A DNA stretch of 64,000 bases, from NCBI RefSeq assembly GCF_003053725.1, contig NZ_QAYC01000005.1:62001-126000 (forward strand), given 5' to 3'. Position 1 is the stretch's first letter; the number at the start of each line of letters is the position of its first letter. Made by a program: the position numbers and the translations under genes. Below the pieces are notes generated by a model, which saw only the letters and a list, made by a program, of their open reading frames with translations, had not been told where the DNA came from and searched no databases. Origin of the DNA: Rhodovulum kholense. GTDB lineage: Bacteria; Pseudomonadota; Alphaproteobacteria; Rhodobacterales; Rhodobacteraceae. Positions 10,487 through 20,016 of the stretch are shown here, piece by piece.

Positions 10487-11752
10487 CTAGACCAGTTTGG
10501 GTTCGCGGCTGAAGCGGCGGGCGAGCGCGCCGACCGACAGCCCCTGCACCAGGATCGAGAAGACCACGATGACATAGGTCGCGGTCAGGATCAGCGGTTT
10601 CCAGTCGCTGTCGGGCAGGCTCAGCGCCAGCGCGACCGAGATCCCGCCCTTGAGCCCGCCCCAGGTCATGATCGGGATGGTGCCGCGTTCAAAGCCCTGG
10701 CGCCGCCCGATCAGCAAGACCGGCACCGCGACCGACACCAGCCGCGCGGCCAGCGACAGCGCCACCGCCGCGACCAGCGTCTCGATCCCGTCAAGATCGA
10801 AGGCGACCGCGAAGACCTCGATCCCGATCAGCAGGAACAGGACCGCGTTGAGGATCTCGTCGATCATCTTCCAGAAGGCATCGACATATTTCCGGGTCTC
10901 GTCCGACATGCCGTATTTCATGCCGACATGGCCGATCATCAGCCCGGCCACCACCGCCATGATCGGCGCCGAGACCCCGGCCGCCACCGCCAGTTCGTAG
11001 CCCCCGAAGGCCAGCGCCAGGGTGATCAGCACCTCAAGCGCATAGTCGTCGATCCGGCGCATCACCCGGAAGGTCAGCCAGCCCAGCACGCCCCCCAGCA
11101 GCGCGCCGCCCACCGCCTCGCGCAGGAACAGCATCGCCGCTGCGGCAACCGCGTTTCCGCCCTCGGCCGCGCCATGGGCGCCATGGGCCGCCGGGAAGGC
11201 CAGCCCGATCAGGATCAGGAAAACCACATAGGCCACCCCGTCGTTGAAGAGGCTTTCGCCGGCGATGGTGGTTTCCAGCGACCGGCTGAGCCTGGCCGCG
11301 CGCAGCACCCCCAGCACCGCCACCGGGTCGGTCGGCGAGACGACGGCGCCGAAGACAAGCGCCACCAGAAGTGGCATGCCGGTCAGCCAGGAAAAGCCCA
11401 CGCCCACCACCGCGACCGACAGCGCGACGCCGATGGTCGCCATCACGAAGACGCTCAGCGCCTGGGCGCGCAGATCCTCGACCTTCACATGCAGCGCGCC
11501 CGCGAACAGCAGCAGGCCCAGCATGCCTTCCAGCAGCGCGTCGGAAAAGTCGATCCCCAGCACCAGATCGCGCAGCCCGCTGCCGATTCCGAGCCCCGGC
11601 ACCAGCGCATCGAGCGCCATCGCGGCCAGCGAGACGATGAGCGCGACCAGCAGGATGCCGATGGCCTGGGGCAGGCGGAGGACGAAATAGTTGATGGTGC
11701 CGAAAAGTGCGGCCAGCACGATCAGCAGGGAGGCGAGTTGAAGAGGCGGCAT
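10487..11752 (-). CDS. CPA1-family Na+/H+ (or K+/H+) antiporter
   Basis: 421 residues with about twelve hydrophobic helices. Diagnostic segments are FGAVVSPTDPVAVLGVL, carrying the conserved TDP of the crossed-helix region, and TTIAGESLFNDGVAYVVFL, with the ND motif of CPA1 exchangers such as NhaP. It should exchange monovalent cations for protons across the inner membrane. It is the first gene of a two-gene unit with zntB; the intercistronic gap is only 2 bp, suggesting coupled expression of two cation transporters. Ion specificity is not visible. Confidence 0.88.
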   Translation of the reverse strand: MPPLQLASLLIVLAALFGTINYFVLRLPQAIGILLVALIVSLAAMALDALVPGLGIGSGLRDLVLGIDFSDALLEGMLGLLLFAGALHVKVEDLRAQALSVFVMATIGVALSVAVVGVGFSWLTGMPLLVALVFGAVVSPTDPVAVLGVLRAARLSRSLETTIAGESLFNDGVAYVVFLILIGLAFPAAHGAHGAAEGGNAVAAAAMLFLREAVGGALLGGVLGWLTFRVMRRIDDYALEVLITLALAFGGYELAVAAGVSAPIMAVVAGLMIGHVGMKYGMSDETRKYVDAFWKMIDEILNAVLFLLIGIEVFAVAFDLDGIETLVAAVALSLAARLVSVAVPVLLIGRRQGFERGTIPIMTWGGLKGGISVALALSLPDSDWKPLILTATYVIVVFSILVQGLSVGALARRFSREPKLV

Positions 11753-11849
11753 GCCGGGGTCCAGGGGTCGTTGAGGGGGCGCAGTCAGGGACCATGGCTA
11801 GCCCGATCCCCGCACGGGGCAAAGCGGAAACGCCCCGTCAGGGGGCGGG

Positions 11850-13289
11850 TCAGGTGCCGCAGAAGGTCTGGCGGACCTCTTCGCCGGGGGCAGGCGGGGC
11901 GCGGAAGGCACGAGCCTCGTCCTGCGCATCGAAGGGGCGGGCCAGCACCTGATGCAGCTGCTCGAACGGGGCCAGATCGCCCGCGCGGGCGGCCGCGATC
12001 GCCGCCTCGACCCGGTGGTTGCGGGGAATATAGGCGGGGTTGGCGGTGCGCATCCGGGCCTGGGCCGCAGTGGGCGAGGTGCCCTCGCGGTCGAGCCGGG
12101 CCTGCCAGCGCGCGGTCCAGGCCTCGAGTCCTGCGCGGTCGCGAAGCCTGCCGGGCGACCGGCCCTCGGCCAGGTCGCGGAAGGTGTTGGTGAAATCGGC
12201 CCGCTCGGCGGCCATCAGGTCCAGAAGCCCGTGGATCAGCTCGGCATCCCCGTCCTCGGCGGTGCCAAGCCCGATCTTGGGGCGGAAGGCATCGAGCCAG
12301 GCCGCCTTGAAGAGATCGGGAAAGCCGTGCAGGGCTGCGGTCGCGGCCTCGATGGCGCGCTCACGGTCGGGGTCGATCAGCGGCAGCAGGGCGGTCGCCA
12401 GCTGAGCCAGGTTCCAGACCGCGATATCGGCCTGCCGCCCGTAGGCATAGCGCCCGAACTGGTCGATGGAGCTGAAGACCGTGTCCGGGTGATAGCCGTC
12501 CAGGAAGGCGCAGGGGCCATAGTCGATGGTCTCGCCCGCGACCGAGGTATTGTCGGTGTTCATCACCCCGTGGATGAAGCCCACCCCCATCCATTGCGCC
12601 ACCAGCCGCGCCTGGGCGGCCAGCACCGCGCCCAGCATGTCCAGCACGGTCTCGGTCTCGGGGTAATGGCGGGCCATCACGTGGCGGGCCAGCGCCTCGA
12701 GCGCATCGGTATCCTTGCGCACCGCGAAATACTGGAAGGTGCCGACGCGCACATGGCTGGCCGCGATGCGGGTCAGCACGGCGCCGGGCAGGCGGGTCTC
12801 GCGGATCACCTCCTCGCCGGTCGCCACGGCGGCCAGCGCGCGAGTCGTCGGAATGCCGAGCGCGTGCATCGCCTCGGACACCAGGTATTCGCGCAGCACC
12901 GGACCCAGCCAGGCGCGCCCGTCGCCCATCCGCGAATAAGGGGTGCGGCCCGCGCCCTTCAGCTGAAGGTCGTGCCGGGTGCCGTCAGGCGCCACGACCT
13001 CTCCCAGAAGGATCGCGCGGCCATCGCCCAGTTGCGGCACGAAGCCGCCGAACTGGTGCCCGGCATAGGCCTGGGCCAGCGGCTCTGCGCCCTCGGGCAG
13101 GCGGTTGCCGGCCAGCGTCTCGACGCCCTCGGGCGAGGCCAGCGCCTCGGGGTCGAGCCCCAGCGCCTCGGCCAGCGGCCGGTTCAGCGCCAGCAGTCGC
13201 GGCGCGCGCACCGGCTCGGGGGCCTGACGGCTGAAAAACCGGTCCGGCAGGCGGGCATAGGAATTGTCGAAGCGGATCGAAAGGGTCAT
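11850..13289 (-). CDS. selO: SelO/YdiU-family protein adenylyltransferase
   Basis: Pseudokinase-fold enzyme that AMPylates proteins with ATP, linked to redox stress in studied homologues. 479 residues from the ATG at 13289 ([15 protein letters not shown], the conserved family start); the 20 extra codons upstream lack family character. Visible blocks are the [22 protein letters not shown]-type nucleotide loop around residues 100-130, GVMNTDNTS, the YGPCAFLD metal-site segment, and a C-terminal TFCGT in which Cys replaces the selenocysteine of animal homologues. No redox partner gene is adjacent. Confidence 0.92.
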   Translation of the reverse strand: MTLSIRFDNSYARLPDRFFSRQAPEPVRAPRLLALNRPLAEALGLDPEALASPEGVETLAGNRLPEGAEPLAQAYAGHQFGGFVPQLGDGRAILLGEVVAPDGTRHDLQLKGAGRTPYSRMGDGRAWLGPVLREYLVSEAMHALGIPTTRALAAVATGEEVIRETRLPGAVLTRIAASHVRVGTFQYFAVRKDTDALEALARHVMARHYPETETVLDMLGAVLAAQARLVAQWMGVGFIHGVMNTDNTSVAGETIDYGPCAFLDGYHPDTVFSSIDQFGRYAYGRQADIAVWNLAQLATALLPLIDPDRERAIEAATAALHGFPDLFKAAWLDAFRPKIGLGTAEDGDAELIHGLLDLMAAERADFTNTFRDLAEGRSPGRLRDRAGLEAWTARWQARLDREGTSPTAAQARMRTANPAYIPRNHRVEAAIAAARAGDLAPFEQLHQVLARPFDAQDEARAFRAPPAPGEEVRQTFCGT

Positions 13290-13348
13290 GCCGCGGACGT
13301 AGACCGGGCGCCGGGGCTTTCCAGCGGAGCGGTTTCCCGGAACGGGCA

Positions 13349-13375
13349 AGGCCCCCGGGGTGATACCGGAGGCCT
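13349..13375. terminator. Hairpin downstream of the second VPLPA-CTERM gene
   Basis: AGGCC-C-CCGG (13349-13358) pairs with CCGG-A-GGCCT (13366-13375), nine pairs with one C/A mismatch. It lies 44 nt past the stop of the minus-strand VPLPA gene. There is no T run, so intrinsic termination would be weak. Confidence 0.4.
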
Positions 13376-13418
13376 GCGGGTCTGTCAGGTGCCGTAAGGG
13401 CCGCGGATGCGCGCGGTC

Positions 13419-14057
13419 TCAGGCTTTCTTCTTGCGACGGCCGACCGCGGCCAGGCCGCCAAGCCCGCCCAGCAGCATCAGCCCCGCCGCCGGAAGCGGC
13501 ACCGGTGCCACGGTGATCGAGGCCAGCTTGAACTGATCGAACACCGAATCGGCGCCGAAGCTGATCGAGGTGCCGGTCAGCCCGCTCAGCGGATAGGGGG
13601 TATCGCCCGTACGCTCTTCAGGCGTCACCAGTACGCCGTCGATGAAGAGGTCGAAGCTGTCGTTGCTGTCCCAGTACGAGAAGGCAACCTCGGTGAAGTC
13701 GACGGTCTGCCCGAAAGACAGCGTCAGCAGGTCGTTAAAGACCGCGCCGTCGATGAACGGCGAGTCCGAGAATATAAAGCCATCGTTGCCAGCGACACCA
13801 AGGCCTTCCGGGCTCTGGGACACGTAGCCGTCGCAGGTCGAAGAAACCGAGCAGTCGGCCGCCAGGATCTCGTCCTTGTTGGGGCCGGAGAAAGGTCTGT
13901 CGGCGTAGATGCCAGCATAGGCGGTCACCGTGAGACCGTCGACCGTCAGCTGGCTGTTGGAGTCGAGCGACAAGGTCGTAAAGTCGAAGGTCGCGGCCGA
14001 TGCCGCGCCCGCACCAAGAACAAATGCCGCGGCTGCGGCAAAAGTCGATTTGAACAC
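13419..14057 (-). CDS. Second VPLPA-CTERM sorting-domain protein
   Basis: 212 residues from a GTG start at 14057 that follows GGGGGA. This start places a signal peptide at the N-terminus (FKSTFAAAAAFVLGAGAASA); the open frame further upstream is AT-rich intergenic sequence. The mature part is a beta-rich, acidic domain with FDLFIDGVLV and LASITVAPVPLP, like PEP-CTERM-type lectin-fold proteins. The C-terminus is VPLPAAG, a hydrophobic stretch and GRRKKKA, the exosortase D recognition tripartite signal. It is therefore expected to be exported, cleaved and released to the surface matrix. It stands alone and has a low-GC upstream region of about 300 bp with repeated elements. Role unknown. Confidence 0.85.
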   Translation of the reverse strand: MFKSTFAAAAAFVLGAGAASAATFDFTTLSLDSNSQLTVDGLTVTAYAGIYADRPFSGPNKDEILAADCSVSSTCDGYVSQSPEGLGVAGNDGFIFSDSPFIDGAVFNDLLTLSFGQTVDFTEVAFSYWDSNDSFDLFIDGVLVTPEERTGDTPYPLSGLTGTSISFGADSVFDQFKLASITVAPVPLPAAGLMLLGGLGGLAAVGRRKKKA

Positions 14058-14355
14058 TGTGTGTTCCCCCGTTTTTCGTAAATCTGGAAAGCCTGCGGAA
14101 TATTGCAGGTAACAGTTTGTTAACGAATTCGGTGCCTCCGGGCAAGAGAAGCTGATGGCGACAGCCGGGCCGGTAAATTGGGTGCAGAAGGCTTCTTGAG
14201 TCGTGAGGGAGTAATGTTCTGTTATAAAAGTATTTTCGCGAATTGCACCCGCTTGGGGAAGGCTTGAAAGGAATTCGCGCTCTGGGTGAATTCCGCAGGC
14301 GGATCCGAAAATTGCAGCGCGAAAATTGCGGGTGTCCTCCCGGGATTGCACGCGG
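14058..14355. promoter_or_regulatory. Low-GC control region upstream of the second VPLPA-CTERM gene
   Basis: About 300 bp without a gene and visibly poorer in G+C than its surroundings. It holds a perfect 7-bp inverted repeat GGAATTC/GAATTCC (14270-14276, 14288-14294), a 10-nt direct repeat CGAAAATTGC (14306-14315 and 14320-14329), a related CGCGAATTGCA near 14237, and a widely spaced GGGTGCA/TGCACCC pair. Position suggests operators or promoter elements for the VPLPA gene; no known regulator's consensus is recognised. Confidence 0.4.
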
Positions 14356-15294
14356 TCAAAGTCGGCCGAGCCTGTCGGTCAAGAGCGCAAAAAAACCGGC
14401 GGCGTCGATGTCGCCCATGAAGGTCGCATTGGGGGCGCGGCCGGAGACGCCCCACCAGTCGGCGACGGTCATGCCGCGGGTAAAGCGGCCCTCGGTCTCG
14501 ATCTCGACATTGACATGGCGGCCGCGGAACAGGTCGGGCCGGATCAGATAGGCGGTGACGCAGGGATCGTGCAGCGGCGCGCCGTCCGAGCCGTATTTCT
14601 TGCGGTCGAAGCGTTCGAAGAAATCGGTCATCGCGGCGACGGCGTCGCCCGCAGCGGTGCCAAGCGCCCGGAACGCGTCGTTGCGGGGCTTCGTGACCAG
14701 CGCCTTATGGGTCACGTCCAGCGGCATGACGGTCAGCGGCACGCCCGAGGCAAAGACGATGGACGCGGCCTCGGGGTCGACGAAGATGTTGAACTCGGCC
14801 GTGGGGGTGATGTTGCCGACCTCGAAATAGGCGCCGCCCATCAGCACGATCTCGCGGATCTTCGGGGCGATCTCGCGCGCCTCGCGCAGGGCCGTCGCGA
14901 TATTGGTCAGCGGTCCCAGCGGGCAAAGCGTGACCTCGCCCTCGGGGGCGGCGCGCAGCGTCTCGATCAGGAAGGCGACGGCATGGGCATCCTGCAGCGG
15001 CATGGTCGGGTCGGGCAGGGCGGGGCCGTCGAGCCCGGTCTTGCCATGCACATGCTCGGCGGTGACAAGCGCGCCCGCCAGCGGCCGGTCGCAGCCCGCG
15101 AAGACCCGGATGTCGGGCCGTCCGGCCAGTTCGCAGACAATGCGGGCATTCTTCTGGGTCAGCGCCAGCGGCACGTTGCCGGCGACGGCGGTGATGCCAA
15201 GAACTTCGAGGTCCTCGGGGCTGGCCAGCGCCAGCAGGATCGCGACGGCGTCGTCCTGGCCGGGATCGGTATCGATGATGATCTTGCGGGGCAT
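14356..15294 (-). CDS. Nucleoside hydrolase (IunH family)
   Basis: 312-residue hydrolase that splits ribonucleosides into base and ribose for salvage. The Ca2+-binding signature IIIDTDPGQDDAVAILLAL stands at residues 4-22; the second-site Asp and histidine lie in VHGKTGLDGP and, near residue 240, DGAPLHDPCVTAYL. No signal peptide. It is the downstream gene after an iron-binding protein on the same strand, but two strong hairpins lie between them, so co-transcription is doubtful. Purine or pyrimidine preference cannot be read from the sequence. Confidence 0.92.
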   Translation of the reverse strand: MPRKIIIDTDPGQDDAVAILLALASPEDLEVLGITAVAGNVPLALTQKNARIVCELAGRPDIRVFAGCDRPLAGALVTAEHVHGKTGLDGPALPDPTMPLQDAHAVAFLIETLRAAPEGEVTLCPLGPLTNIATALREAREIAPKIREIVLMGGAYFEVGNITPTAEFNIFVDPEAASIVFASGVPLTVMPLDVTHKALVTKPRNDAFRALGTAAGDAVAAMTDFFERFDRKKYGSDGAPLHDPCVTAYLIRPDLFRGRHVNVEIETEGRFTRGMTVADWWGVSGRAPNATFMGDIDAAGFFALLTDRLGRL

Positions 15295-15328
15295 GGCGGG
15301 TCTCCGGGAGGGGGTCCTGCACCGTGGC

Positions 15329-15393
15329 GCGGGCGCGCCGGGATGTCCAGCGCGCCCGCCTTTCGGGGCGGCGGCCCCGTCCCGCGGGGGCCG
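15329..15393. terminator. Two hairpins between the iron-binding protein and nucleoside hydrolase genes
   Basis: A perfect 10-bp stem (15329-15338 with 15350-15359) and a 7-bp stem (15372-15378 with 15387-15393) fill the 113-bp gap. Neither is followed by a long T run on the minus strand. They may end or protect the 3' end of the 15408-16415 transcript. Confidence 0.5.
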
Positions 15394-15407
15394 TGCCCGA
15401 ACCGGGA

Positions 15408-16415
15408 TCAGCCGTCGAAATCGACCTCTTCGACCAGCTTCAGAGCCGCCGCACGGTCGCGCGACAGGGCGATCAGGTTCACGTCATCGGCGGTGAAGCT
15501 GCCCCAGCTTTTCACCAGATCCGAGGGCTCGGTGCCCGGGACGACGGGGTATTCGTAATTGACCTCGGCATAGATCTCCTGGGCGTGGTCCGAGGTGAGG
15601 TATTCCATGAATTTCAGCGCGTCCTCGCGGTTCGGCGCGGCCTTGGTCATGGCGATGCCCGAGATGTTCACATGGGTGCCGCCGCCTTCGAAGACCGGGA
15701 ACAGCACGTTGACGGAATTCGCCCAGGCCTCCTGTTCGGGGTCCTTCAGCATCTGGCCCATGTAATAGGTGTTGCCGAGCGAGATGTCGCATTCGCCCGC
15801 CCAGATCGCCTTGACCTGCGCCCGGTCGTTGCCCTGGGGCTTGCGCGCGAGGTTGGCCTTGACGCCTTCAAGCCAGGTCTTCGTGGCGTCTTCGCCATGG
15901 TGGTGGATCATCGCCGCAACCAGCGCCAGCGTATAGGCATGGGTGCCCGAGCGGGTGCAGATCCGGCCCTTCCATTTCGGGTCGGCGAGATCCTCGTAGG
16001 TGGTGATCTCCGAGGGATCGACCCGGTCCTTGGCAGCATAGACGATCCGGGCGCGGGTGGTGACCCCGAACCAGTGATTGTCGGCATCGCGGAAGGCGGC
16101 CGGGATCTTCTCGATCAGCGTGTCGCTGTCGACGGCCTGGGTCACGCCCGCATCGACCGCCTCGGCCAGCCGCGCCACGTCGACGGTCAGGATGATGTCG
16201 GCCGGGCTGCGCGAGCCCTCGGCCTGAAGTCGTTCGACCATGCCCTTGTTGAGAAAGGCGATATTGGTGGCGATGCCGGTATCTTCGGTGAAGGCGTCGA
16301 GGATCGGCTGGATCAGCTCGGGCTGGCGATAGGAATAGATATTCACATCGGCCTGGGCAGTCGGGGCCAGCGTGGCCGCCGCGGCCGTGGCCGCAAGGGC
16401 AGTGCGCAAGGTCAT
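15408..16415 (-). CDS. Periplasmic Fe(3+)-binding protein of an ABC importer
   Basis: 335 residues with a signal peptide (MTLRTALAATAAAATLAPTA) and the FbpA/AfuA-type fold: it starts the mature chain with VNIYSYRQPEL and keeps paired-tyrosine iron ligands in the segment LGNTYYMGQML. It should capture ferric iron in the periplasm for a permease-ATPase pair. No permease or ATPase gene lies beside it, which is unusual; the partner must be encoded elsewhere. A palindrome resembling the iron box of Rhodobacterales lies 42-60 bp upstream. Regulation by iron is an inference from that site. Confidence 0.9.
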   Translation of the reverse strand: MTLRTALAATAAAATLAPTAQADVNIYSYRQPELIQPILDAFTEDTGIATNIAFLNKGMVERLQAEGSRSPADIILTVDVARLAEAVDAGVTQAVDSDTLIEKIPAAFRDADNHWFGVTTRARIVYAAKDRVDPSEITTYEDLADPKWKGRICTRSGTHAYTLALVAAMIHHHGEDATKTWLEGVKANLARKPQGNDRAQVKAIWAGECDISLGNTYYMGQMLKDPEQEAWANSVNVLFPVFEGGGTHVNISGIAMTKAAPNREDALKFMEYLTSDHAQEIYAEVNYEYPVVPGTEPSDLVKSWGSFTADDVNLIALSRDRAAALKLVEEVDFDG

Positions 16416-16456
16416 GGGGTCTCCTGTCCGGTCTGGTGCGTCGCGGACAAGGTAAG

Positions 16457-16475
16457 CCTGACAATTTTAGTCGGG
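16457..16475. promoter_or_regulatory. Probable iron-responsive operator (Iron-Rhodo-box-like)
   Basis: CCTGAC-N7-GTCGGG with an A/T-rich centre (AATTTTA) sits 42-60 bp upstream of the iron-binding-protein start. It resembles the operator reported for iron control by IscR in Rhodobacterales; the same bases also contain a TGA...TCA pattern like RirA/Irr sites. Which regulator binds is not decided by sequence. Confidence 0.55.
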
Positions 16476-16537
16476 TCAAGGTGCCGCAGCCTTGGGTCGC
16501 TCACAACCGCTTGAGGCGGCGTGAGCGCGGCCCGGGC

Positions 16538-17365
16538 CTAACCTTGTGCCTTTTCTTCGGCCTTCACCGCGTCCCAAAGCGCGTCCATTTCGGCCAGGTC
16601 CGACTCTTCGGGGCGCTTGCCCATGGCCGCCAGCCGGGCCTCGATGCCGTTGAACCGGCGGGTGAATTTCGCATTGGCGGCGCGCAGCGCCTCTTCGGGC
16701 TCGATCTTCAGGTGGCGGGCGAGATTGGCCACCACGAACAGAAGATCGCCGAATTCCTCGAACACCTCGGCCTCGGTCAGGGTGTCGCGGGCCTCGGCCA
16801 GTTCCCGGGCCTCCTCGACGATCTTGTCAAGCACCTGCGCCGTCTCGGGCCAGTCGAAGCCGACCCGCGCCGCGCGCTTTTGCAGCTTGACCGCCCGGGT
16901 CAGCGCGGGCAGCGCCAGCGCCACGTCGTCCAGCACGCCCCTGGCCTTCTTGCCCGCCCGCTCGGCCGCCTTGATGGTCTCCCAGTCGCGGGTCTGCTGT
17001 TCGGCCGACTTGTCGCGGCTTTCGTCGCCGAAGACATGCGGGTGACGCGCCACCATCTTGTCCGAGATGCGGTCGGCGACCGAGTGAAAGTCGAACAGCC
17101 CCGCCTCGGCCCCCATCTGCGCGTGATAGACCGATTGCAACAGCAGATCGCCCAGCTCGCCCTCCAACTCGTCCCAGGCCTCGCGCTCGATGGCGTCGGC
17201 CACTTCATAGGCCTCTTCGATCGTATAGGGCGCGATCGAGCGGAAATCCTGTTCGATGTCCCAGGGGCAGCCGGTCTCGGGGTCGCGCAGGCGCCGCATG
17301 ATTTCCAACAGGCGCGGCAGGCCGCCCCTGGGGTCATGGATCAGGCGGTCGGAATCCTCGGTCAT
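16538..17365 (-). CDS. mazG: Nucleoside triphosphate pyrophosphohydrolase MazG
   Basis: Cleans the nucleotide pool by hydrolysing NTPs and dNTPs to monophosphate and pyrophosphate. 275 residues from ATG 17365 (MTEDSDRL); a start at 17386 is also possible. Two MazG domains are visible: the first with GCPWDIEQDF.SIAPYTIEEAYE and a metal-binding EELGDLLLQ-like block (ELEGELGDLLLQ), the second with EEFGDLLFVVANLARH. The N-terminal extension in the longer frame is poor coding sequence and overlaps the divergent speB start, so it is excluded. Confidence 0.94.
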   Translation of the reverse strand: MTEDSDRLIHDPRGGLPRLLEIMRRLRDPETGCPWDIEQDFRSIAPYTIEEAYEVADAIEREAWDELEGELGDLLLQSVYHAQMGAEAGLFDFHSVADRISDKMVARHPHVFGDESRDKSAEQQTRDWETIKAAERAGKKARGVLDDVALALPALTRAVKLQKRAARVGFDWPETAQVLDKIVEEARELAEARDTLTEAEVFEEFGDLLFVVANLARHLKIEPEEALRAANAKFTRRFNGIEARLAAMGKRPEESDLAEMDALWDAVKAEEKAQG

Positions 17366-17484
17366 CTGGGCCTCGCAATCTGGCATCGGCAGGAGTTGGA
17401 CAAAGACAGGCCGGGGTGTAAAGCCGGGGCTGGAGAAAGGGAACCCGCGCGCTATCCTGCGCGGGGTGCAGGAGGGGGCATGCG

Positions 17485-18465
17485 ATGGCACTGGAAGACG
17501 CGAAATCCGAGGTGGACGGGGCGATCACCCGCAAGGGGCATCGCGGGCTTGCCTATGAGAACGCCTTCGCGGGGGTAACCTCGTTCATGCGCCGCAGCCT
17601 GACCAAGGATCTTGCGGGCGTCGATCTGGCCATCACCGGCATTCCCTTCGATCAGGCGGTGACGAACCGGCCCGGCACCCGCTTCGGGCCGCGCGCGATC
17701 CGCGAGGCCAGCACGCTGCAGGCCTTCGACGTTCCCTATGGCTGGGGCTACAACCCGTTCGACGCCTTCGACATCGTCGATTACGGCGACATGGCTTTCG
17801 ATTATGCCAGCGTGGCCGAGTTTCCGGCCCGGGCCGAGGCCCATGTCGCGGGCATCCTGAAGGCGGGCGCGGCCTGCATCGCGCTGGGCGGCGATCATTC
17901 GGTGTCGCTGGCCCTGCTGCGCGCCCATGCGGCCAAACACGGGCCGCTGGCGCTGGTGCAGTTCGACGCCCATACCGACACCTGGGCCGATGACGACATG
18001 GCGCGGATCGACCATGGCACGATGTTCGGCAAGGCGGTCAAGACGGGGCTGATCGATCCGGCGCGGTCGGTCCAGATCGGCATCCGCACCGACAATCCCG
18101 ATACGATGGGCATAACCGTGCTGGACGCGCCGTTCGTCCATGAGCACGGCCCCGCCGCCACCGCCGCCCGGGTGCGCGAGATCGTGGGCGAGGCGCCGGC
18201 CTATGTCAGCTTCGACATCGACGCGCTGGACCCGGCCTTCGCGCCGGGCACCGGCACTCCGGTCTGGGGCGGACTGAGCAGCGCGCAGGCGGCGGCGGTC
18301 CTGCGGGGGCTGCGCGGGATCGACATGGTGGGCGGCGACGTGGTCGAGGTCTCGCCGCCCTATGACCCGACCGGCGTCACCGCCATTGCCGGGGCGCATG
18401 TCGCGGTCGAGCTGATCTGCCTCTGGGGCTGGACCCGCCGGGGCGAGACCGGAGCCAAGCCATGA
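17485..18465 (+). CDS. speB: Agmatinase / ureohydrolase
   Basis: Binuclear manganese hydrolase of the arginase superfamily, probably converting agmatine to putrescine and urea. 326 residues. Metal ligands lie in ALGGDHSVSL, QFDAHTDTWADD and SFDIDALDPAFAPGTGTP, the three canonical arginase-family signatures; the N-terminal segment GIPFDQAVTNRPGTRFGP is typical of the agmatinase branch. It overlaps the following DUF1499 gene by 4 nt. Guanidinobutyrase or proclavaminate-type activity cannot be excluded by sequence alone. Confidence 0.88.
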   Translation: MALEDAKSEVDGAITRKGHRGLAYENAFAGVTSFMRRSLTKDLAGVDLAITGIPFDQAVTNRPGTRFGPRAIREASTLQAFDVPYGWGYNPFDAFDIVDYGDMAFDYASVAEFPARAEAHVAGILKAGAACIALGGDHSVSLALLRAHAAKHGPLALVQFDAHTDTWADDDMARIDHGTMFGKAVKTGLIDPARSVQIGIRTDNPDTMGITVLDAPFVHEHGPAATAARVREIVGEAPAYVSFDIDALDPAFAPGTGTPVWGGLSSAQAAAVLRGLRGIDMVGGDVVEVSPPYDPTGVTAIAGAHVAVELICLWGWTRRGETGAKP

Positions 18466-18932
18466 AGATCCTGCCGCTTGTCCTTTTGCTTCTGGGGATT
18501 GCCGCTGTGGGCGGCGCGGTCTGGTTTCGCATGGTTCCGGACGATCCGGGGGTCTGGCATGTCGACCCGCTGACCGCGACGAAGCCCGAAACCCCCAATG
18601 CCGCGCTGGTCCGCCCCGAGGGCGGCGACCGCGCGGCGCCCGTCTATGCCCTCACCCCCGAGGCCCTGGCCGAGGCGTTCGACGCCATGGCGCTGGCCCA
18701 GCCGCGCACCTCGCGGATCGCGGGGGCGCCCGGCGATCTCTTCATGACCTATGTCCAGCGCTCGGCGCTTTGGGGCTTTCCGGATTATATCTCGGTCCGC
18801 ATCCTGCCCGAAGGGGACGGGGCCACCTGGGCTGCCTTCTCGCGCTCGCGCTATGGCCATTCCGACCTTGGCGTGAACGCCAAGCGGCTGACCGACTGGC
18901 AGGCGGCGCTCGAGGCCCGGCTGGCCTCTTGA
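18462..18932 (+). CDS. DUF1499 domain protein, membrane anchored
   Basis: 156 residues. A single N-terminal hydrophobic helix ([20 protein letters not shown]) is an anchor or uncleaved signal, followed by a DUF1499 domain containing [30 protein letters not shown] and [17 protein letters not shown], the most conserved portion. The function of this domain is not known. The ATG overlaps the speB stop by 4 nt, so the two are translationally coupled; a functional link is not evident. prfA follows 31 bp later. Confidence 0.85.
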   Translation: MKILPLVLLLLGIAAVGGAVWFRMVPDDPGVWHVDPLTATKPETPNAALVRPEGGDRAAPVYALTPEALAEAFDAMALAQPRTSRIAGAPGDLFMTYVQRSALWGFPDYISVRILPEGDGATWAAFSRSRYGHSDLGVNAKRLTDWQAALEARLAS

Positions 18933-18963
18933 CCGTCCCCCGGCTTTCGCGCGACAGAGCGCC

Positions 18964-20016
18964 ATGGTCCCGCTAGACAAACTCGAACAGATCTCGCGTC
19001 GCTTCGGCTATCTCGAAGCCCGGCTTGCCGAAGGCGCCGGGGGCGATTTCGCCCAGATCGGCCGCGAATATGCCGAGCTGAAGCCCGTGGTGGCCGAGAT
19101 CGAGGCCTATCGCGGGCTGCTGTCGGATATCGACACCGCCGAGGCGATGCTGAAAGACCCCGAGATGCGCGCGCTGGCCGAGGAAGAGCTGCCCGACCTG
19201 CGCGCCCGCCTGCCCGAGATGGAACAGGCGCTGCGGATCGCGCTTTTGCCCAAGGACGCGGCCGATGCCCGCCCCGCCATCGTCGAGATCCGGCCCGGCA
19301 CCGGGGGCGAGGAGGCCGCGCTTTTCGCGGGCGACCTGCTGCGGATGTACCAGCGCTATGCCGAGACCAAGGGCTGGCGCTTCGAGATCCTCGAGGAAAG
19401 CCAGACCGAACTGGGCGGGATCAAGGAAGTGACCGCCACCGTGCAGGGCGAGGGCGTCTTTGCGCGGCTGAAATACGAATCCGGCGTGCATCGGGTCCAG
19501 CGGGTTCCCGCGACCGAATCCGGCGGGCGCATCCATACCTCGGCTGCGACGGTCGCCGTGCTGCCCGAGGCGCAGGAGGTCGATATCGACATTCCGGCGG
19601 GTGACATCCGGATCGACACCATGCGTGCCTCGGGGGCGGGCGGGCAGCACGTCAACACCACCGACTCGGCCGTGCGCATCACCCACCTGCCGACCGGGCT
19701 GGTCGTCACCTCGTCGGAAAAATCCCAGCATCAGAACCGCGCCATCGCCATGGCTGTGCTGCGCGCGCGGCTGTTCGACCTGGAGCGTCAGAAAGCCGCA
19801 GACGAACGCGCCGCGGCCCGCAAGGCGCAGGTCGGCTCGGGCGACCGGTCGGAACGGATCCGCACCTACAACTTTCCGCAGGGCCGGATGACCGACCACC
19901 GGATCAACCTCACGCTCTACCGGCTGGACCAGGTCCTGGCGGGTGATCTCGACGAAGTGATCGACGCGCTGATCGCCGACGACCAGGCCACGATGCTGGC
20001 CGAGATGGAGGGATGA
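18964..20016 (+). CDS. prfA: Peptide chain release factor 1
   Basis: Terminates translation at UAA and UAG. 350 residues. The codon-recognition tripeptide PAT lies in [15 protein letters not shown] near residue 180, and the catalytic GGQ in [15 protein letters not shown] near residue 225. The C-terminal [20 protein letters not shown] block is also conserved. It overlaps prmC, whose product methylates this GGQ glutamine, by 4 nt, the usual arrangement. Confidence 0.98.
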   Translation: MVPLDKLEQISRRFGYLEARLAEGAGGDFAQIGREYAELKPVVAEIEAYRGLLSDIDTAEAMLKDPEMRALAEEELPDLRARLPEMEQALRIALLPKDAADARPAIVEIRPGTGGEEAALFAGDLLRMYQRYAETKGWRFEILEESQTELGGIKEVTATVQGEGVFARLKYESGVHRVQRVPATESGGRIHTSAATVAVLPEAQEVDIDIPAGDIRIDTMRASGAGGQHVNTTDSAVRITHLPTGLVVTSSEKSQHQNRAIAMAVLRARLFDLERQKAADERAAARKAQVGSGDRSERIRTYNFPQGRMTDHRINLTLYRLDQVLAGDLDEVIDALIADDQATMLAEMEG

